Program-made: the position numbers and the translations under genes | Shown here: positions 48,490 to 57,884 of the stretch, one piece after another | Position numbering within the stretch: the stretch's first letter is position 1 | How the letters are laid out: each line of letters begins with the position of its first letter | Notes under the pieces: generated by a model | Database searches by the model: none | Seen by the model: the letters and a program-made list of their open reading frames with translations, nothing else | What the model was told of the DNA's origin: nothing | Source: Brevundimonas aurantiaca | Lineage (GTDB): Bacteria > Pseudomonadota > Alphaproteobacteria > Caulobacterales > Caulobacteraceae | Reading direction: 5' to 3' | Length of the DNA: 64,000 nt | Assembly: GCF_014199955.1 (NCBI RefSeq) | Contig: NZ_JACHOQ010000012.1 | Span: 1-64,000 of the forward strand

Positions 48490-49146
48490 ATGTCCCCGCC
48501 GTCCGACCCGCCTGTCCTGTTGTCTCTCCTGGGAGGCGGCTTCGTCGCGGCCTTCCTGCATGCGGCCCTCCCGACCCACTGGCTGCCCTTCACCCTGGTG
48601 GGGCGGGCGCAGGGCTGGCGCGCGTCGCGGGTGCTGGCGGTGGTGGCCGTCGCCGGCCTGGCCCATATCGCCACCACCGCCCTGGTCGGCGGGCTGATCG
48701 TGGCGGCGGGCCTGGCGCTCGAGCGCTGGGTGGAGGGTCTGCTGCCGCATCTTGCCGCCGTCCTGCTGTTCCTGTTCGGCGCCTTCTATCTGGCGCGGGC
48801 CACGCTGAAACGCCCGGCCGTGGCGGGCGGCCCCGCGTTGGAAATCGCCGCCCCCGCCGTATCGGACAAGGCGGCCTTCCTGGGTCTGGTGGCGATGATG
48901 GCCGTGTCCCCGGGCGAGGTCCTCTTGCCCATCTATCTGTCTTCGGCCTCGGAGGGGATGACGGCCCTGGCCCTGCTGACCCTGATCTTCGCCCTGGGCA
49001 CCATCGCCGGCATGGCCGTCTTCACGGCCCTGGCCAGTGCGGGCGCCTCAATCCTGCGGCTGGAGCGATGGGCGCGCTATGAAGGCGCGGTGCTGGGCCT
49101 GGCCCTGATCGGCCTGGGGCTGCTGGTCGCGCTGCATCAGCATTGA
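48490..49146 (+). CDS. polytopic membrane protein, NicO/UreH-like transporter
   Basis: A 218-residue protein with about six hydrophobic helices. HAALPTHWLPF in the first helix and MMAVSPGEVLLPIYLSS in the fourth resemble the paired His/acidic-residue motifs of the nickel/cobalt and UreH-type LysE superfamily, but they are not exact; an assignment to metal export or uptake is tentative. ATG 48490 follows a Zur-like inverted repeat and the next gene is a cation-diffusion-facilitator, both pointing to metal homeostasis. Confidence 0.6.
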   Translation: MSPPSDPPVLLSLLGGGFVAAFLHAALPTHWLPFTLVGRAQGWRASRVLAVVAVAGLAHIATTALVGGLIVAAGLALERWVEGLLPHLAAVLLFLFGAFYLARATLKRPAVAGGPALEIAAPAVSDKAAFLGLVAMMAVSPGEVLLPIYLSSASEGMTALALLTLIFALGTIAGMAVFTALASAGASILRLERWARYEGAVLGLALIGLGLLVALHQH

Positions 49147-49154
49147 TGGGATAT

Positions 49155-49185
49155 TACATGATAACATTCAAAGCGTTATCATGTA
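49155..49185. promoter_or_regulatory. 11-bp perfect inverted repeat upstream of the CDF gene
   Basis: TACATGATAAC (49155-49165), a 9-base spacer, GTTATCATGTA (49175-49185), about 40 bases before the CDF start and 8 bases after the stop of the preceding gene. The AT-rich sequence stands out. The perfect arms suit a dimeric metal sensor of Fur/Zur or ArsR type; alternatively it may form a hairpin in the transcript. Confidence 0.5.
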
Positions 49186-49226
49186 GCAGCTTCGCTGTTT
49201 GCGGAATTGGCGTATAGGCGAGAGCC

Positions 49227-50225
49227 ATGACAGCCCAGCCCGAAAGCCCCTCCGCCCACCACGACCATGATCACGAGCATGATCATGCGCACGACGGTCA
49301 TCACCACGCGCACGGGGGACGTCATCATCACCATCACGGCCACGGGCACGCCCATGGCCCCGTGGACACCGGAGACTGGCGCTACGCCGTCGGCCTGGCG
49401 GTCAATCTGGCCTTTGTGGTCTGCGAATTCGCGGCCGGGCTGATCGCGGATTCCACCGCTCTCCTGGCCGACGCCGGCCATAATCTGTCGGATGTCCTGG
49501 GCCTGGCCATGGCCGGCGGGGCGGCCTGGCTGGCGCGGCGCGGGGCGCACGGGGCGGCGGGCGGACGGAGCACCTACGGTTTCGGCAAGGCGACGGTCCT
49601 GGCGGCCCTGGCCAACGCCGTGCTGCTGATCTTCGCCTGCGGCGCCATCGCCTTCGAGGCCGTGCGGCGGTTTGCGGAACCGGCGCCGGTCGGCTCGGGT
49701 GTCATCATGACGGTGGCCGCCGTCGGCTTCATCATCAATCTGGGCACGGCCCTGCTGTTCATGAAGTCCCAGCACGATCTGAACGCGCGCGGCGCCTATC
49801 TGCACATGATGGCCGACGCGGGAGTGTCCTTGGGCGTCGTCCTGGCGGGGGGCATGATTCTGCTGACCGGCTGGTCCGTGGTCGATCCGATCGTCAGCCT
49901 GGTCATCGTCGCCGTCATCCTGTGGTCGACCTGGGGCCTGCTGAAGGATTCGGTCCATCTGGCGATGGACGGGGCGCCGGACGACGTCGACATGACGGCG
50001 CTGGAACAGGGACTGTGCGCCCTGCCGGGCGTGCGCGCGGTGCACGACCTGCACGTCTGGGCCCTGTCCACGACCGAGACCGCCCTGACGGCCCACCTGG
50101 TCCACGACCGGACGGACGGCGACATGCTTCTGCGAGAGGCTCAGGCGGTGGCGCGACGCCATGCGATCCGCCACACCACGCTCCAGCTGGAGAGCGAGCC
50201 CTTGCCGGATTGTCCGGGGTGTTGA
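49227..50225 (+). CDS. cation diffusion facilitator, metal/H+ antiporter
   Basis: Inner-membrane efflux pump of 332 residues for Zn2+, Co2+ or similar. The N-terminal 45 residues carry about 20 histidines in a metal-binding tail (HHDHDHEHDHAHDGHH and following). Six helices follow, with the site residues HN-D in LLADAGHNLSDVLG (helix 2) and HMMADAGVSLGVVLAGGMI (helix 5), then a cytosolic domain. It resembles CzcD/ZitB/DmeF; metal choice cannot be told. A perfect inverted repeat precedes it. Confidence 0.92.
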   Translation: MTAQPESPSAHHDHDHEHDHAHDGHHHAHGGRHHHHHGHGHAHGPVDTGDWRYAVGLAVNLAFVVCEFAAGLIADSTALLADAGHNLSDVLGLAMAGGAAWLARRGAHGAAGGRSTYGFGKATVLAALANAVLLIFACGAIAFEAVRRFAEPAPVGSGVIMTVAAVGFIINLGTALLFMKSQHDLNARGAYLHMMADAGVSLGVVLAGGMILLTGWSVVDPIVSLVIVAVILWSTWGLLKDSVHLAMDGAPDDVDMTALEQGLCALPGVRAVHDLHVWALSTTETALTAHLVHDRTDGDMLLREAQAVARRHAIRHTTLQLESEPLPDCPGC

Positions 50226-50235
50226 GCCGCCGAGC

Positions 50236-51093
50236 TTAAGCCTGATCGAACGTCAGAGGGGCGCCCCAGAAGCGGGCGACCAGGTCCGACTGGGGCCCGG
50301 CCTGGCCCGTGGTCAGGAAGTCGCGACGACCACTGTCGCCCAGGGCGTATTCGGGATGGCGGGCGAAATAGCGGTCCAGGGCGTCGGCCACCGCCGTCGG
50401 CTGCTCGATCAGGGCCGTCCCAGGCGGGAGGGCGGCGGCGAACAGTTCGGCGATGATCTCATAGTGGGTGCAGCCCAATATGGCCTTGTCCGGGTGGCGG
50501 CCGATGCGGCGGCGCAGCGCGTCCACGTGATCATTGACCACGACCGTCAGTTCTTCGACCGGGGCGCCCAGTTCGATCAGGCCGGCCAGGCCGGGGCAGG
50601 GTTCGCAGAAGACGGCGATGTCCTCGCGCCGTTTGTCGATCTCGATCTCGAACACGCGGCTGATGGCGGTGGCGGCGGTGCAGAAGACGCCGGTGATGTC
50701 CACCGCCTGGATCTTTTCACCCTCCTGGGGACGTTCGGCCTCGAAACTCCAGGGCAGGCCCGTCGCGGCCTCGATGGTCGGCACGATGATGCCCAGCACA
50801 TTGACCGGCCGGCCCAGCCGCTCGCGCAGGCCGGGGATCCAAGTCTGTTGCAGGCGGCGCAGGGCGATGGCGCTGGCGGTGTTGCAGGCCAGGACCACGA
50901 CCGAGGCGCCGGCCTCGAACAGTCGCTCGCACCCGGCCTTGGTCAGTTCGACGATGTCCTCGCCGCCGCGTCCGCCGTAGGGGGCGTGGGCCTGGTCCGC
51001 CAGATAGATGAAGTCGCGCTGCGGAAACCGCTGCGTCAGTTCACGATGGACGGTCAGGCCGCCCACGCCGGAGTCGAAAACGCCAATAGCCAT
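50236..51093 (-). CDS. murI: glutamate racemase
   Basis: Makes D-glutamate for peptidoglycan. The 285 residues show both catalytic cysteines: Cys70 in VVLACNTASAIALR and the second in AILGCTHYEII, with the Asp of MAIGVFDSGVGGLTV and the substrate loop YLADQAHAPYGGRG. Convergent with the CDF gene, 10 bases apart. It is divergent from the M3 peptidase. Confidence 0.96.
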   Translation of the reverse strand: MAIGVFDSGVGGLTVHRELTQRFPQRDFIYLADQAHAPYGGRGGEDIVELTKAGCERLFEAGASVVVLACNTASAIALRRLQQTWIPGLRERLGRPVNVLGIIVPTIEAATGLPWSFEAERPQEGEKIQAVDITGVFCTAATAISRVFEIEIDKRREDIAVFCEPCPGLAGLIELGAPVEELTVVVNDHVDALRRRIGRHPDKAILGCTHYEIIAELFAAALPPGTALIEQPTAVADALDRYFARHPEYALGDSGRRDFLTTGQAGPQSDLVARFWGAPLTFDQA

Positions 51094-51221
51094 GACCGCG
51101 CTTTAGAACAGTGCGACGATCCTTCCAACAAGATTACGGGGCTTTAACGGGTCGGACAGGTGACGATCCGCCCCGGCGCGCCTAAGTGTGACCGCGACAT
51201 GACCTTTTCACGGAGCATTCC

Positions 51222-53405
51222 ATGCACAGACGCCAGCTTCTCATCGCGGGCGGCAGCCTGATGGCCCTCTCGGCCTGCGCCTCCACCGGCTCCGGCGCCG
51301 CCCCGGCCGGCTCGGCGCCCGCCGCCATGGACCTCGCCGAAGAGGCCCGGATCGCCCGCGCCGTCCTGCCCAAGGCGACGCCGAAGGCCGAACTGCTCCA
51401 GCCCTGGACCGGCCCCTATGACGGCGTGCCGCCTTTCGACAAGGTGACGCCGGCCAAGCTGCGCGAAGCCATGCTGGAGGGAATCGAGCTGCAGCGGGCC
51501 GACATCGCGGCCATTGCGAATAATCCCGAACCGCCCACCTTCGCCAACACCCTGGCGGCGATGGAGCTGGCCGGCGAGCCGCTGGACCGGGCGTCGAACA
51601 TCTATGGCGTCATGACCTCCAACATCGGCGGCGAGGCCTATGACGCCGTCGACACCGAACTGTCGCCCATCCTGTCGGCCGCCTCGGACGAGATCACCTT
51701 CAACGAAAAGCTGTTCCAGCGCATCAAGACCGTCGCCGACAACGCCGACGCCATGGGCCTCAGCCCCCAGCAGAAGCGTCTGGCCGAACGTCGCCGCGAC
51801 GCCTTCATCCGCTCCGGCGCCAATCTGGACGCGGCCGGCAAGGCCGAGCTGGGCCGGATCAACACCGCCCTGTCCAACGCCTTCACCCGTTTCGGCCAGA
51901 AGGTGGTGGCTGATGAGAACAGCTGGACCCTGATCCCCAACGAAGCCGGCGTCGCCGGCCTGCCCGCCTCGAACAAGGCCGCCGCCGCCTCGGCCGCGCG
52001 CAGCCGCAATCTGCAGGGCTGGGCCATTCTGAACACCCGTTCGGCCGTGGACCCCTTCCTGACCTTCGCCGACGACCGGGCCCTGCGCGAGCAGGTCTGG
52101 AAGAAGTTCGTCAACCGCGGCGACAACGGCGACGCCAACGACACCAACTCGACCATCGCCGAGATCGTGAAGCTGCGGGACCAGCGCGCCAAGCTGTTGG
52201 GCTATCGCAACCATGCGGAACTGCGGATGCAGGACACCATGGCCAAGACCCCAGCCAATGCGCAAAATCTGATGGACCGCGTCTGGGCCCCGGCCAAGGC
52301 CCGCGTCGCCGAAGAGGTCGCCGACATGAAGGCGATCGCCGGTTTCGACATCGAACCCTGGGACTATCTCTACTTCGCCGAGAAGGTGCGTAAGGCCAAG
52401 TACGACCTGGATCAGAACCAGCTGAAGCCCTATTTCGAGCTGAACGCGGTCCGCGCCGGCTCCTTCGCCATGGCCGAGCGTCTGTACGGCTTCAAATTCA
52501 CCAAACTGCCCAAGGGCTCAGTTCCGACCTTCGAGCCGGACGTCGAGGTCTATGAGCTGCACGACAAGGCCACCGGCAAGCTGATCGGCCTGTATTACAC
52601 TGACGACTACGCCCGTCCGGGCAAGCGTTCGGGCGCCTGGATGACCACCTATCGGTCCTTCTCGACCCTGGACGGATCCAAGGTGATCCTGGGCTCCAAC
52701 AACAACAACTTCACTAAGCCCGAGCCGGGCGAGCCGGTGCTGATCTCGCTGGACGACGCCGAGACCCTGTTCCACGAGTTCGGCCACACCCTGCACTATT
52801 TCTCGTCGAACGTGACCTATCCGTCGTTCGGCAATACGCCGCGCGACTTCGTCGAATATCCGTCGCAAGTGCACGAGCACTGGGTGCTGAGCCGGCCGAT
52901 CCTGGACGGCTATCTGAAACATTATCAGACCGGCGAAGCCATGCCTCAGGCCCTGGTGGACAAGATCCAGGCCTCGTCCACCTTCAACCAGGGCTATGCG
53001 ACGGTCAGCTATCTGTCCTCGGCCATCGTCGACATGGATCTGCACACCCAGGCCGTGCCGCCGACCGACATCGACGCCTTCGAAAAGGCCAGCCTGGCCC
53101 GCATCGGCATGCCCAAGGAGATCGTGATGCGGCACCGGCTGCCGCAGTTCAATCACCTGTTCACGTCCGACGCCTATTCGGCCGGCTATTACAGCTATCT
53201 GTGGTCCGAGACGATGGACGCCGACACTTGGGCCTATTTCGAGGAGTCGGGCGACGTCTTCAATCCGGACATCGCCGGTCGCTTCAAGTCGATCATGCTG
53301 GCGCCAGGCAACACCACCGACCGGGCCGAGGCCTACCGCGCCTTCCGCGGCCGCGACCCCGACGTGGCGGCTCTGCTGAAGGTCCGGGGCTTCCCGGTTT
53401 CCTGA
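51222..53405 (+). CDS. M3-family zinc metallopeptidase (Dcp-like), lipoprotein
   Basis: A 727-residue peptidyl-dipeptidase-type enzyme that trims oligopeptides. The zinc site HEFGH in AETLFHEFGHTLHYFSS lies near residue 520, and the third ligand region is VEYPSQVHEHWVLS. The signal MHRRQLLIAGGSLMALSAC gives a lipobox (Cys19), so it is anchored in the cell envelope, unlike cytosolic OpdA. RR before the hydrophobic core may be a Tat signal. It is transcribed alone and followed by a strong terminator. Confidence 0.9.
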   Translation: MHRRQLLIAGGSLMALSACASTGSGAAPAGSAPAAMDLAEEARIARAVLPKATPKAELLQPWTGPYDGVPPFDKVTPAKLREAMLEGIELQRADIAAIANNPEPPTFANTLAAMELAGEPLDRASNIYGVMTSNIGGEAYDAVDTELSPILSAASDEITFNEKLFQRIKTVADNADAMGLSPQQKRLAERRRDAFIRSGANLDAAGKAELGRINTALSNAFTRFGQKVVADENSWTLIPNEAGVAGLPASNKAAAASAARSRNLQGWAILNTRSAVDPFLTFADDRALREQVWKKFVNRGDNGDANDTNSTIAEIVKLRDQRAKLLGYRNHAELRMQDTMAKTPANAQNLMDRVWAPAKARVAEEVADMKAIAGFDIEPWDYLYFAEKVRKAKYDLDQNQLKPYFELNAVRAGSFAMAERLYGFKFTKLPKGSVPTFEPDVEVYELHDKATGKLIGLYYTDDYARPGKRSGAWMTTYRSFSTLDGSKVILGSNNNNFTKPEPGEPVLISLDDAETLFHEFGHTLHYFSSNVTYPSFGNTPRDFVEYPSQVHEHWVLSRPILDGYLKHYQTGEAMPQALVDKIQASSTFNQGYATVSYLSSAIVDMDLHTQAVPPTDIDAFEKASLARIGMPKEIVMRHRLPQFNHLFTSDAYSAGYYSYLWSETMDADTWAYFEESGDVFNPDIAGRFKSIMLAPGNTTDRAEAYRAFRGRDPDVAALLKVRGFPVS

Positions 53406-53446
53406 TCCGGGGCCTGTTTGAGACCCCAACGGGCTGAATGACGTTT

Positions 53447-53481
53447 GCGGCCGGCGGAGCGATCCGCCGGCCGTTTCGTTT
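53447..53481 (+). terminator. Rho-independent terminator after the M3 peptidase
   Basis: CGGCCGGCGGA, GCGA loop, TCCGCCGGCCG, then TTTCGTTT; an 11-bp perfect stem. Confidence 0.9.
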
Positions 53482-53533
53482 GCGCGCGGTCTGGCCTAAG
53501 TCGGGAGGACTGCCGAAGAAAGAAGAAGCGCCC

Positions 53534-54499
53534 ATGCCCGTCGTCGCCTCCTACGTCTATCGCGACGGTCAAAGGGAGCGCGCCGCGCCTCTGACCCCCG
53601 AAGGACTGGCCCTGCAGCCCGGCGAGTTCGTCTGGATCGGCCTGCACGACCCGACCGACGCCGAGTTCGAGGTTCTGGTCCGGCGCTTCAACCTGCACCC
53701 CCTGGCGGTCGAGGACGCCCTGTCGGCCCATCAGATGCCCAAGGTCGAGGTCTATGGTCGCGAGCTGTTCGTGGTCGCCCGGACGGCGGAAAAGATCGAG
53801 GACCATATCCAGTACGGCGAAACCCACGTCTTTGTGGGGGATGACCACGTCATCAGCATCCGTCACGGCTCAAACCGCGCCCACACGGCCTTGCGGACCC
53901 AGCTGGAGGCCTCGCCGGCCCAGCTGCGGACCGGGCCGGATTTCGTGCTGCATGGCGTTCTCGACTTCATCGTCGACGCCTATGTGCCCATCGTCGACCA
54001 TTCCGAGGACGCCGTGCTGGAGATCGAGCAGAGGGCGCTAGAGGCGTTTCTGTCGCGCAACGAAATCCGCCGCCTGTTCACCCTGCGCCGCGAACTGCTG
54101 AAGTTTCGCCGCATCCTGGGGCCGATGGAGGAGGTGGCGGGCAAGCTCCAGTCTCTGGACCTGCCCTGTATCGACCCCGACGTCCGACCCTATTTCCGCG
54201 ACGTCGGCGACCATGTCCGACGGGTCAACAGCCGCCTGAACGGCCTGACCGAGATCCTGTCGTCCGTCTTTGAAGTCGCCAATCTGCTGGAACAGCAGAG
54301 GCAGGGGGTCATCACCCGCAAGCTCGCCTCCTGGGCGGCGCTGCTGGCCGTGCCCACCGCCATCGCCGGCATCTATGGCATGAATTTCGAACACATGCCG
54401 GAACTGCACTGGCGCTACGGCTATCCGGCCGTCATGGCGGTGATGGCCGCCGTCTGCGTCGGTCTCTACATCACGTTCAAACGGACGAAATGGCTGTGA
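53534..54499 (+). CDS. corA: CorA-family magnesium/cobalt transporter
   Basis: Pentameric divalent-cation channel of the inner membrane. The 321 residues have a large cytosolic N-domain (FVWIGLHDPTDAEFEVL, HPLAVEDALSAHQMPKVE, FVVARTAE), a long stalk helix, and two C-terminal helices with the pore motif YGMNFEHMPEL. The ATG at 53534 starts the family N-terminus (MPVVASYVY) behind a purine-rich GAAGAAAGAAG run; the earlier open frame overlaps a terminator. Convergent with the UrcA gene. Confidence 0.93.
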   Translation: MPVVASYVYRDGQRERAAPLTPEGLALQPGEFVWIGLHDPTDAEFEVLVRRFNLHPLAVEDALSAHQMPKVEVYGRELFVVARTAEKIEDHIQYGETHVFVGDDHVISIRHGSNRAHTALRTQLEASPAQLRTGPDFVLHGVLDFIVDAYVPIVDHSEDAVLEIEQRALEAFLSRNEIRRLFTLRRELLKFRRILGPMEEVAGKLQSLDLPCIDPDVRPYFRDVGDHVRRVNSRLNGLTEILSSVFEVANLLEQQRQGVITRKLASWAALLAVPTAIAGIYGMNFEHMPELHWRYGYPAVMAVMAAVCVGLYITFKRTKWL

Positions 54500-54509
54500 C
54501 GCAAGAGAC

Positions 54510-54537
54510 CGGCGAGGGACGCTGAGGCCCCTCGCCG
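54510..54537. terminator. bidirectional hairpin between corA and the UrcA gene
   Basis: CGGCGAGGG, a 10-base loop, CCCTCGCCG, lying in the 48-base gap between two convergent genes. There is no T-run, so it may be a Rho-dependent or stabilising hairpin. Confidence 0.55.
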
Positions 54538-54547
54538 ATCCGAACGG

Positions 54548-54880
54548 TCAGCTTTCGCCGGAGGCGGTCGCGGCGCGAACGACGGGGCGGACGTCTCGCG
54601 ACGCGCTGACGTATTGGACGCGGTGGAGGCGCGGCAGCCGGCTCAGAGCCTCGGCCCGCACAGCCGCGCGGCAGGAGCGGCGATTGGTGATCTGGCCGGC
54701 GGTGAAGCTGATGTCGCGGCACAGACGCTCGGCCGCCTGATGGACGCGGGCGTCGAAGGCGGCGGCGCCGGCCGTCGAGGCCAGGTCCAGATCGCCGAAG
54801 GGGATCCGGACGTCCTGAGCCAGGGCGGAGGAGGCGGACAGGACGGCGACGGCGAAGAGAACGGGGGAAAGAACCTTCAT
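54548..54880 (-). CDS. UrcA family protein
   Basis: A 110-residue exported protein. The signal is MKVLSPVLFAVAVLSASSALAQ. The mature chain has the family pattern PFGDLDLASTAGAAAFDARVHQAAERLC, with one Cys pair (LCRD and RRSCRAAV). The function is not known; the family is mainly seen in Caulobacterales and Sphingomonadales. It lies downstream of ppc on the same strand with a 138-base gap that probably holds its own promoter. Confidence 0.87.
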   Translation of the reverse strand: MKVLSPVLFAVAVLSASSALAQDVRIPFGDLDLASTAGAAAFDARVHQAAERLCRDISFTAGQITNRRSCRAAVRAEALSRLPRLHRVQYVSASRDVRPVVRAATASGES

Positions 54881-55018
54881 CGTTTTAGCTCCTAGGGAAC
54901 GATAATCGCCCGAAGTGACGATGAAGGCGCAATAGCTTTCTTCTGTAACGCCGCAGTGAGAATTACGGCGCCGATCTGTGACGGTTGAATTAAATCGGAT
55001 TTAGGGTGTCGGCGGAAA

Positions 55019-57718
55019 TCAGCCGCTGTTCCTCAGCCCCGCCGCCACCCCGTTGATCGCCAGCAGGATTCCCTCGCGCACCCGCGGATCTTCGTCGCCG
55101 GCGCGGCGGCGGCGGATCAGCTCGATCTGCACATGGTTCAGCGGCTCGACATAGGGCATCCGCAGGCGGATCAGACGGTCCAGTTCCGGCTGGCCGCCCA
55201 GCAGCTTGTCATGGCCGGTGATGGCCAGGATGGCGTCGTGCGTCCTCTGCCATTCGTCGCGGATTTCGCCGAAGATGGCGGCGGCCAGACCCGCGTCGCT
55301 GACCAGGGTGGCGTAGCGGCGGGCGATGGTCATGTCCGACTTGGCCATGACCATCTCCATGTTCTGAACCAAGGTCTTGAAGAAGGGCCAGGCCTCGGCC
55401 ATCGCCTTCAGCTCGTCCATGTCGCAGCCCTGGACCGCCGAGCCGAAGCCGAACCAGCCGGGCAGCATGACCCGGCTCTGGGACCAGCTGAACACCCACG
55501 GAATGGCGCGCAGATCCTCGATCCGGGTCGAGGCGGTCCGCGACGACGGGCGCGAGCCGATCTTCAGATCGGCGATCTCGGCGATGGGGGTGGCGGCGCG
55601 GTAATAGTCGACGAAGCCCTGGGTCTCATAGACCAGCTTGCGATAGGCGGCCATCGACCGGGCCGACAGGTCCGACAGGGTGGCGCCGTGTTCGGCGGTG
55701 AAGGCCTGGTCCCGTCCCTGGCCCAGGGAGGCCAGCACGGCGCCGCAGGTCAGGGCGTCCAGATTGCGCAGGGCGATCTCCGGCTCGCCGTATTTGTTGG
55801 CGATGACCTCGCCCTGTTCGGTCGTGCGGATCCGGCCCTGGACCGTGCCCTCCGGCTGGGCCAGGACCCCAGCGAAGGCCGAGCCGCCGCCGCGTCCGAC
55901 CGTGCCGCCGCGCCCGTGGAACAGCTGCAGCTTCAGACCGGCGGCTTGGGTGACCTCGACCAGGGCGCGCGACGCCTCGTGCAGCTCCCAGCCCGAAGTC
56001 AGATAGGAGCCGTCCTTGTTGGAGTCGGAATAGCCGATCATCACCTCCTGCACCCCGCGCGCCTTGGCGACGGCCAGGGCGGAGGGTTCCTTCAGCAGCC
56101 GCTCCAGGGTGGGGCGGGAGGCGCGCAGGTCCTCGATGGTCTCGAACAGGGGCGCCGCCTGGATCGGGCAGGCGGCGGGGTCTTCGGGGCGGTAAAGCCC
56201 GACCTCCTTCAGCAGCAGATAGACCTCCAAGAGGTCCGAGGCCGCGTCGGTCTTGGAGACGATATGGGTGCGGATCGCCTGGGGGCCGAAGGCGGCCAGG
56301 GCGTCGGCGGCGGCCTGGAGGATGGCCCGCTCCTTCAGGGTCTCGGCCGCATAGTCGGCATAGGGGCTGAACAGCAGGCGCGGCGAGGCCAGTTCGGCCG
56401 CCAGCACCGCCAGCCGGCCCTCCTCGTCCAGGGCGGAATAGTCGTCGCAGACCCCGGCCGTCTTCAGCAGATCGGCGACGACCCGCTCATGGACATCCGA
56501 GTTCTGGCGCAGGTCCAGGGTCGCCATGTGGAAGCCGAAGATTTCCACCGACGTGATCAGATCGTTCAGCCGGTCGTCGGCGAACACCTCGCCGTGGTGC
56601 GAGACCAGGCTGTCGCGCAGGATTCGCAGATCGGCCTCGAAGGCGTCTGGGCCGGGATAGGCTTCGGCTGCAACGGCCGCGCGGCGGGGGGGCTGTGCGC
56701 CGCCCCGCGCCTCATAGGTGGCGGCCAGGCGCGCATAGACCCCGGTCAGGGCGCGGCGATAGGGCTCGTCCGCCCGGTGCGGCGACGGGTCCTGGGCGGC
56801 GTCGGCCAGGGCCGCCAGCTCGGGCGAAACCTCGGCCAGCTCGGCCGCCAGGCTGAGTTCGGCGCCCAGGGCGTGGACCTCCTCCAGATAGAAGCCCAGC
56901 ACCGCCCGCGCCTGGGTGCGGAAGGCGGCGCTCAGCACCGCACCGTCAACGTTCGGATTGCCGTCCCGGTCGCCCCCGACCCAGGTGCCAACCCGCAGGA
57001 AGGGCTGAAGCTGGGGCGCCTCCAGCAGACGACGCCAGGCCGACAACTGTTTGGGCGCCACCCGCAGGAAGATGCGGTCCAGGAAGGAGACGACCGTGTC
57101 GATCTCGTCCTGCACCACCAGCCCCTGGGTGCGCACCAGCCGCGTGGCCCACAGGATGACGATCTGGCGGCGCAGGGGTTCGTTGATCTGGGCCGGCGAA
57201 CAGGCGTCTCCGGCCTTGTCGCAGGAATCCAGCAGATCGGAGATGGCGGTGATCCGGTCGATGACGCTCTTGCGCCGCACCTCCGACGGGTGGGCGGTCA
57301 GGACCGGCGAGATCAGGGCCTCGTCCAACAGGGCGCGCACCGCCGCCTTGTCGATCTTCTGATCGGCCAGTCGCAGCAGGGCGCCCTCGGGGGTGTCGGG
57401 ACGGGCGCCGGCCTCGGCCTGGTGCTGGGCGCGTCGGCGGGTGGCCCGGTCCTCGGCGATGTTGGCGAGCAGCGAAAAGAGGGCGAAACCGTGCGCCAGA
57501 CCCGCCGCCTGATCCACGCTCATGGCGGTCAGCAGCTTCTCCAGCCGCTTGGCCGGATGGGAGGCGGGATCGCGGTGATAGGCGACGGACGCCTGGCGGA
57601 CCGCCTCGACATGTTCGAACAGGGCCTCTCCGCCTTCGGCGCGAATGACCTCGCCCAGAATTCCGCCCAGCAGTCGGACTTCTTCGCGCAGGGCGTCGTC
57701 GGCGGCGGGGCTCATCAT
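55019..57718 (-). CDS. ppc: phosphoenolpyruvate carboxylase
   Basis: Anaplerotic enzyme adding bicarbonate to PEP to give oxaloacetate. About 899 residues, normal. The signature blocks are SPVLTAHPSEVRRKS (catalytic His), VGTWVGGDRDGNPNVDG, EVMIGYSDSNKDGSYLTSGWELHEAS, LQLFHGRGGTVGRGGG and the C-terminal LAINGVAAGLRNSG with the conserved last residues. The ATG at 57718 (MMSPAADDALREEV) has GAGGA 9 bases upstream; the frame upstream to 57769 has no ribosome site. Allosteric control is expected but not visible in sequence. Confidence 0.96.
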   Translation of the reverse strand: MMSPAADDALREEVRLLGGILGEVIRAEGGEALFEHVEAVRQASVAYHRDPASHPAKRLEKLLTAMSVDQAAGLAHGFALFSLLANIAEDRATRRRAQHQAEAGARPDTPEGALLRLADQKIDKAAVRALLDEALISPVLTAHPSEVRRKSVIDRITAISDLLDSCDKAGDACSPAQINEPLRRQIVILWATRLVRTQGLVVQDEIDTVVSFLDRIFLRVAPKQLSAWRRLLEAPQLQPFLRVGTWVGGDRDGNPNVDGAVLSAAFRTQARAVLGFYLEEVHALGAELSLAAELAEVSPELAALADAAQDPSPHRADEPYRRALTGVYARLAATYEARGGAQPPRRAAVAAEAYPGPDAFEADLRILRDSLVSHHGEVFADDRLNDLITSVEIFGFHMATLDLRQNSDVHERVVADLLKTAGVCDDYSALDEEGRLAVLAAELASPRLLFSPYADYAAETLKERAILQAAADALAAFGPQAIRTHIVSKTDAASDLLEVYLLLKEVGLYRPEDPAACPIQAAPLFETIEDLRASRPTLERLLKEPSALAVAKARGVQEVMIGYSDSNKDGSYLTSGWELHEASRALVEVTQAAGLKLQLFHGRGGTVGRGGGSAFAGVLAQPEGTVQGRIRTTEQGEVIANKYGEPEIALRNLDALTCGAVLASLGQGRDQAFTAEHGATLSDLSARSMAAYRKLVYETQGFVDYYRAATPIAEIADLKIGSRPSSRTASTRIEDLRAIPWVFSWSQSRVMLPGWFGFGSAVQGCDMDELKAMAEAWPFFKTLVQNMEMVMAKSDMTIARRYATLVSDAGLAAAIFGEIRDEWQRTHDAILAITGHDKLLGGQPELDRLIRLRMPYVEPLNHVQIELIRRRRAGDEDPRVREGILLAINGVAAGLRNSG

Positions 57719-57884
57719 CGGCGAATATCCTCGGTCGGCGTGGGGAGAAGCCCATCTGAGGGGCCGCAAACACGCCCGTCAACGCACGATCCGTGACAGC
57801 CGCTCCCAGCTACAATCGTGGTGAACGCCCGTTAGGATTTCTTAACCGGGCGCATGGCAGCATGGGGGTGAAGGATTCCGCCCC

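Noticed and set aside
55133..57796. 887-codon open frame antisense to ppc
   Set aside because: A compositional shadow of a GC-rich gene: rich in Gly, Arg, Gln and Asp with no domain, while the opposite strand encodes a complete PEP carboxylase.
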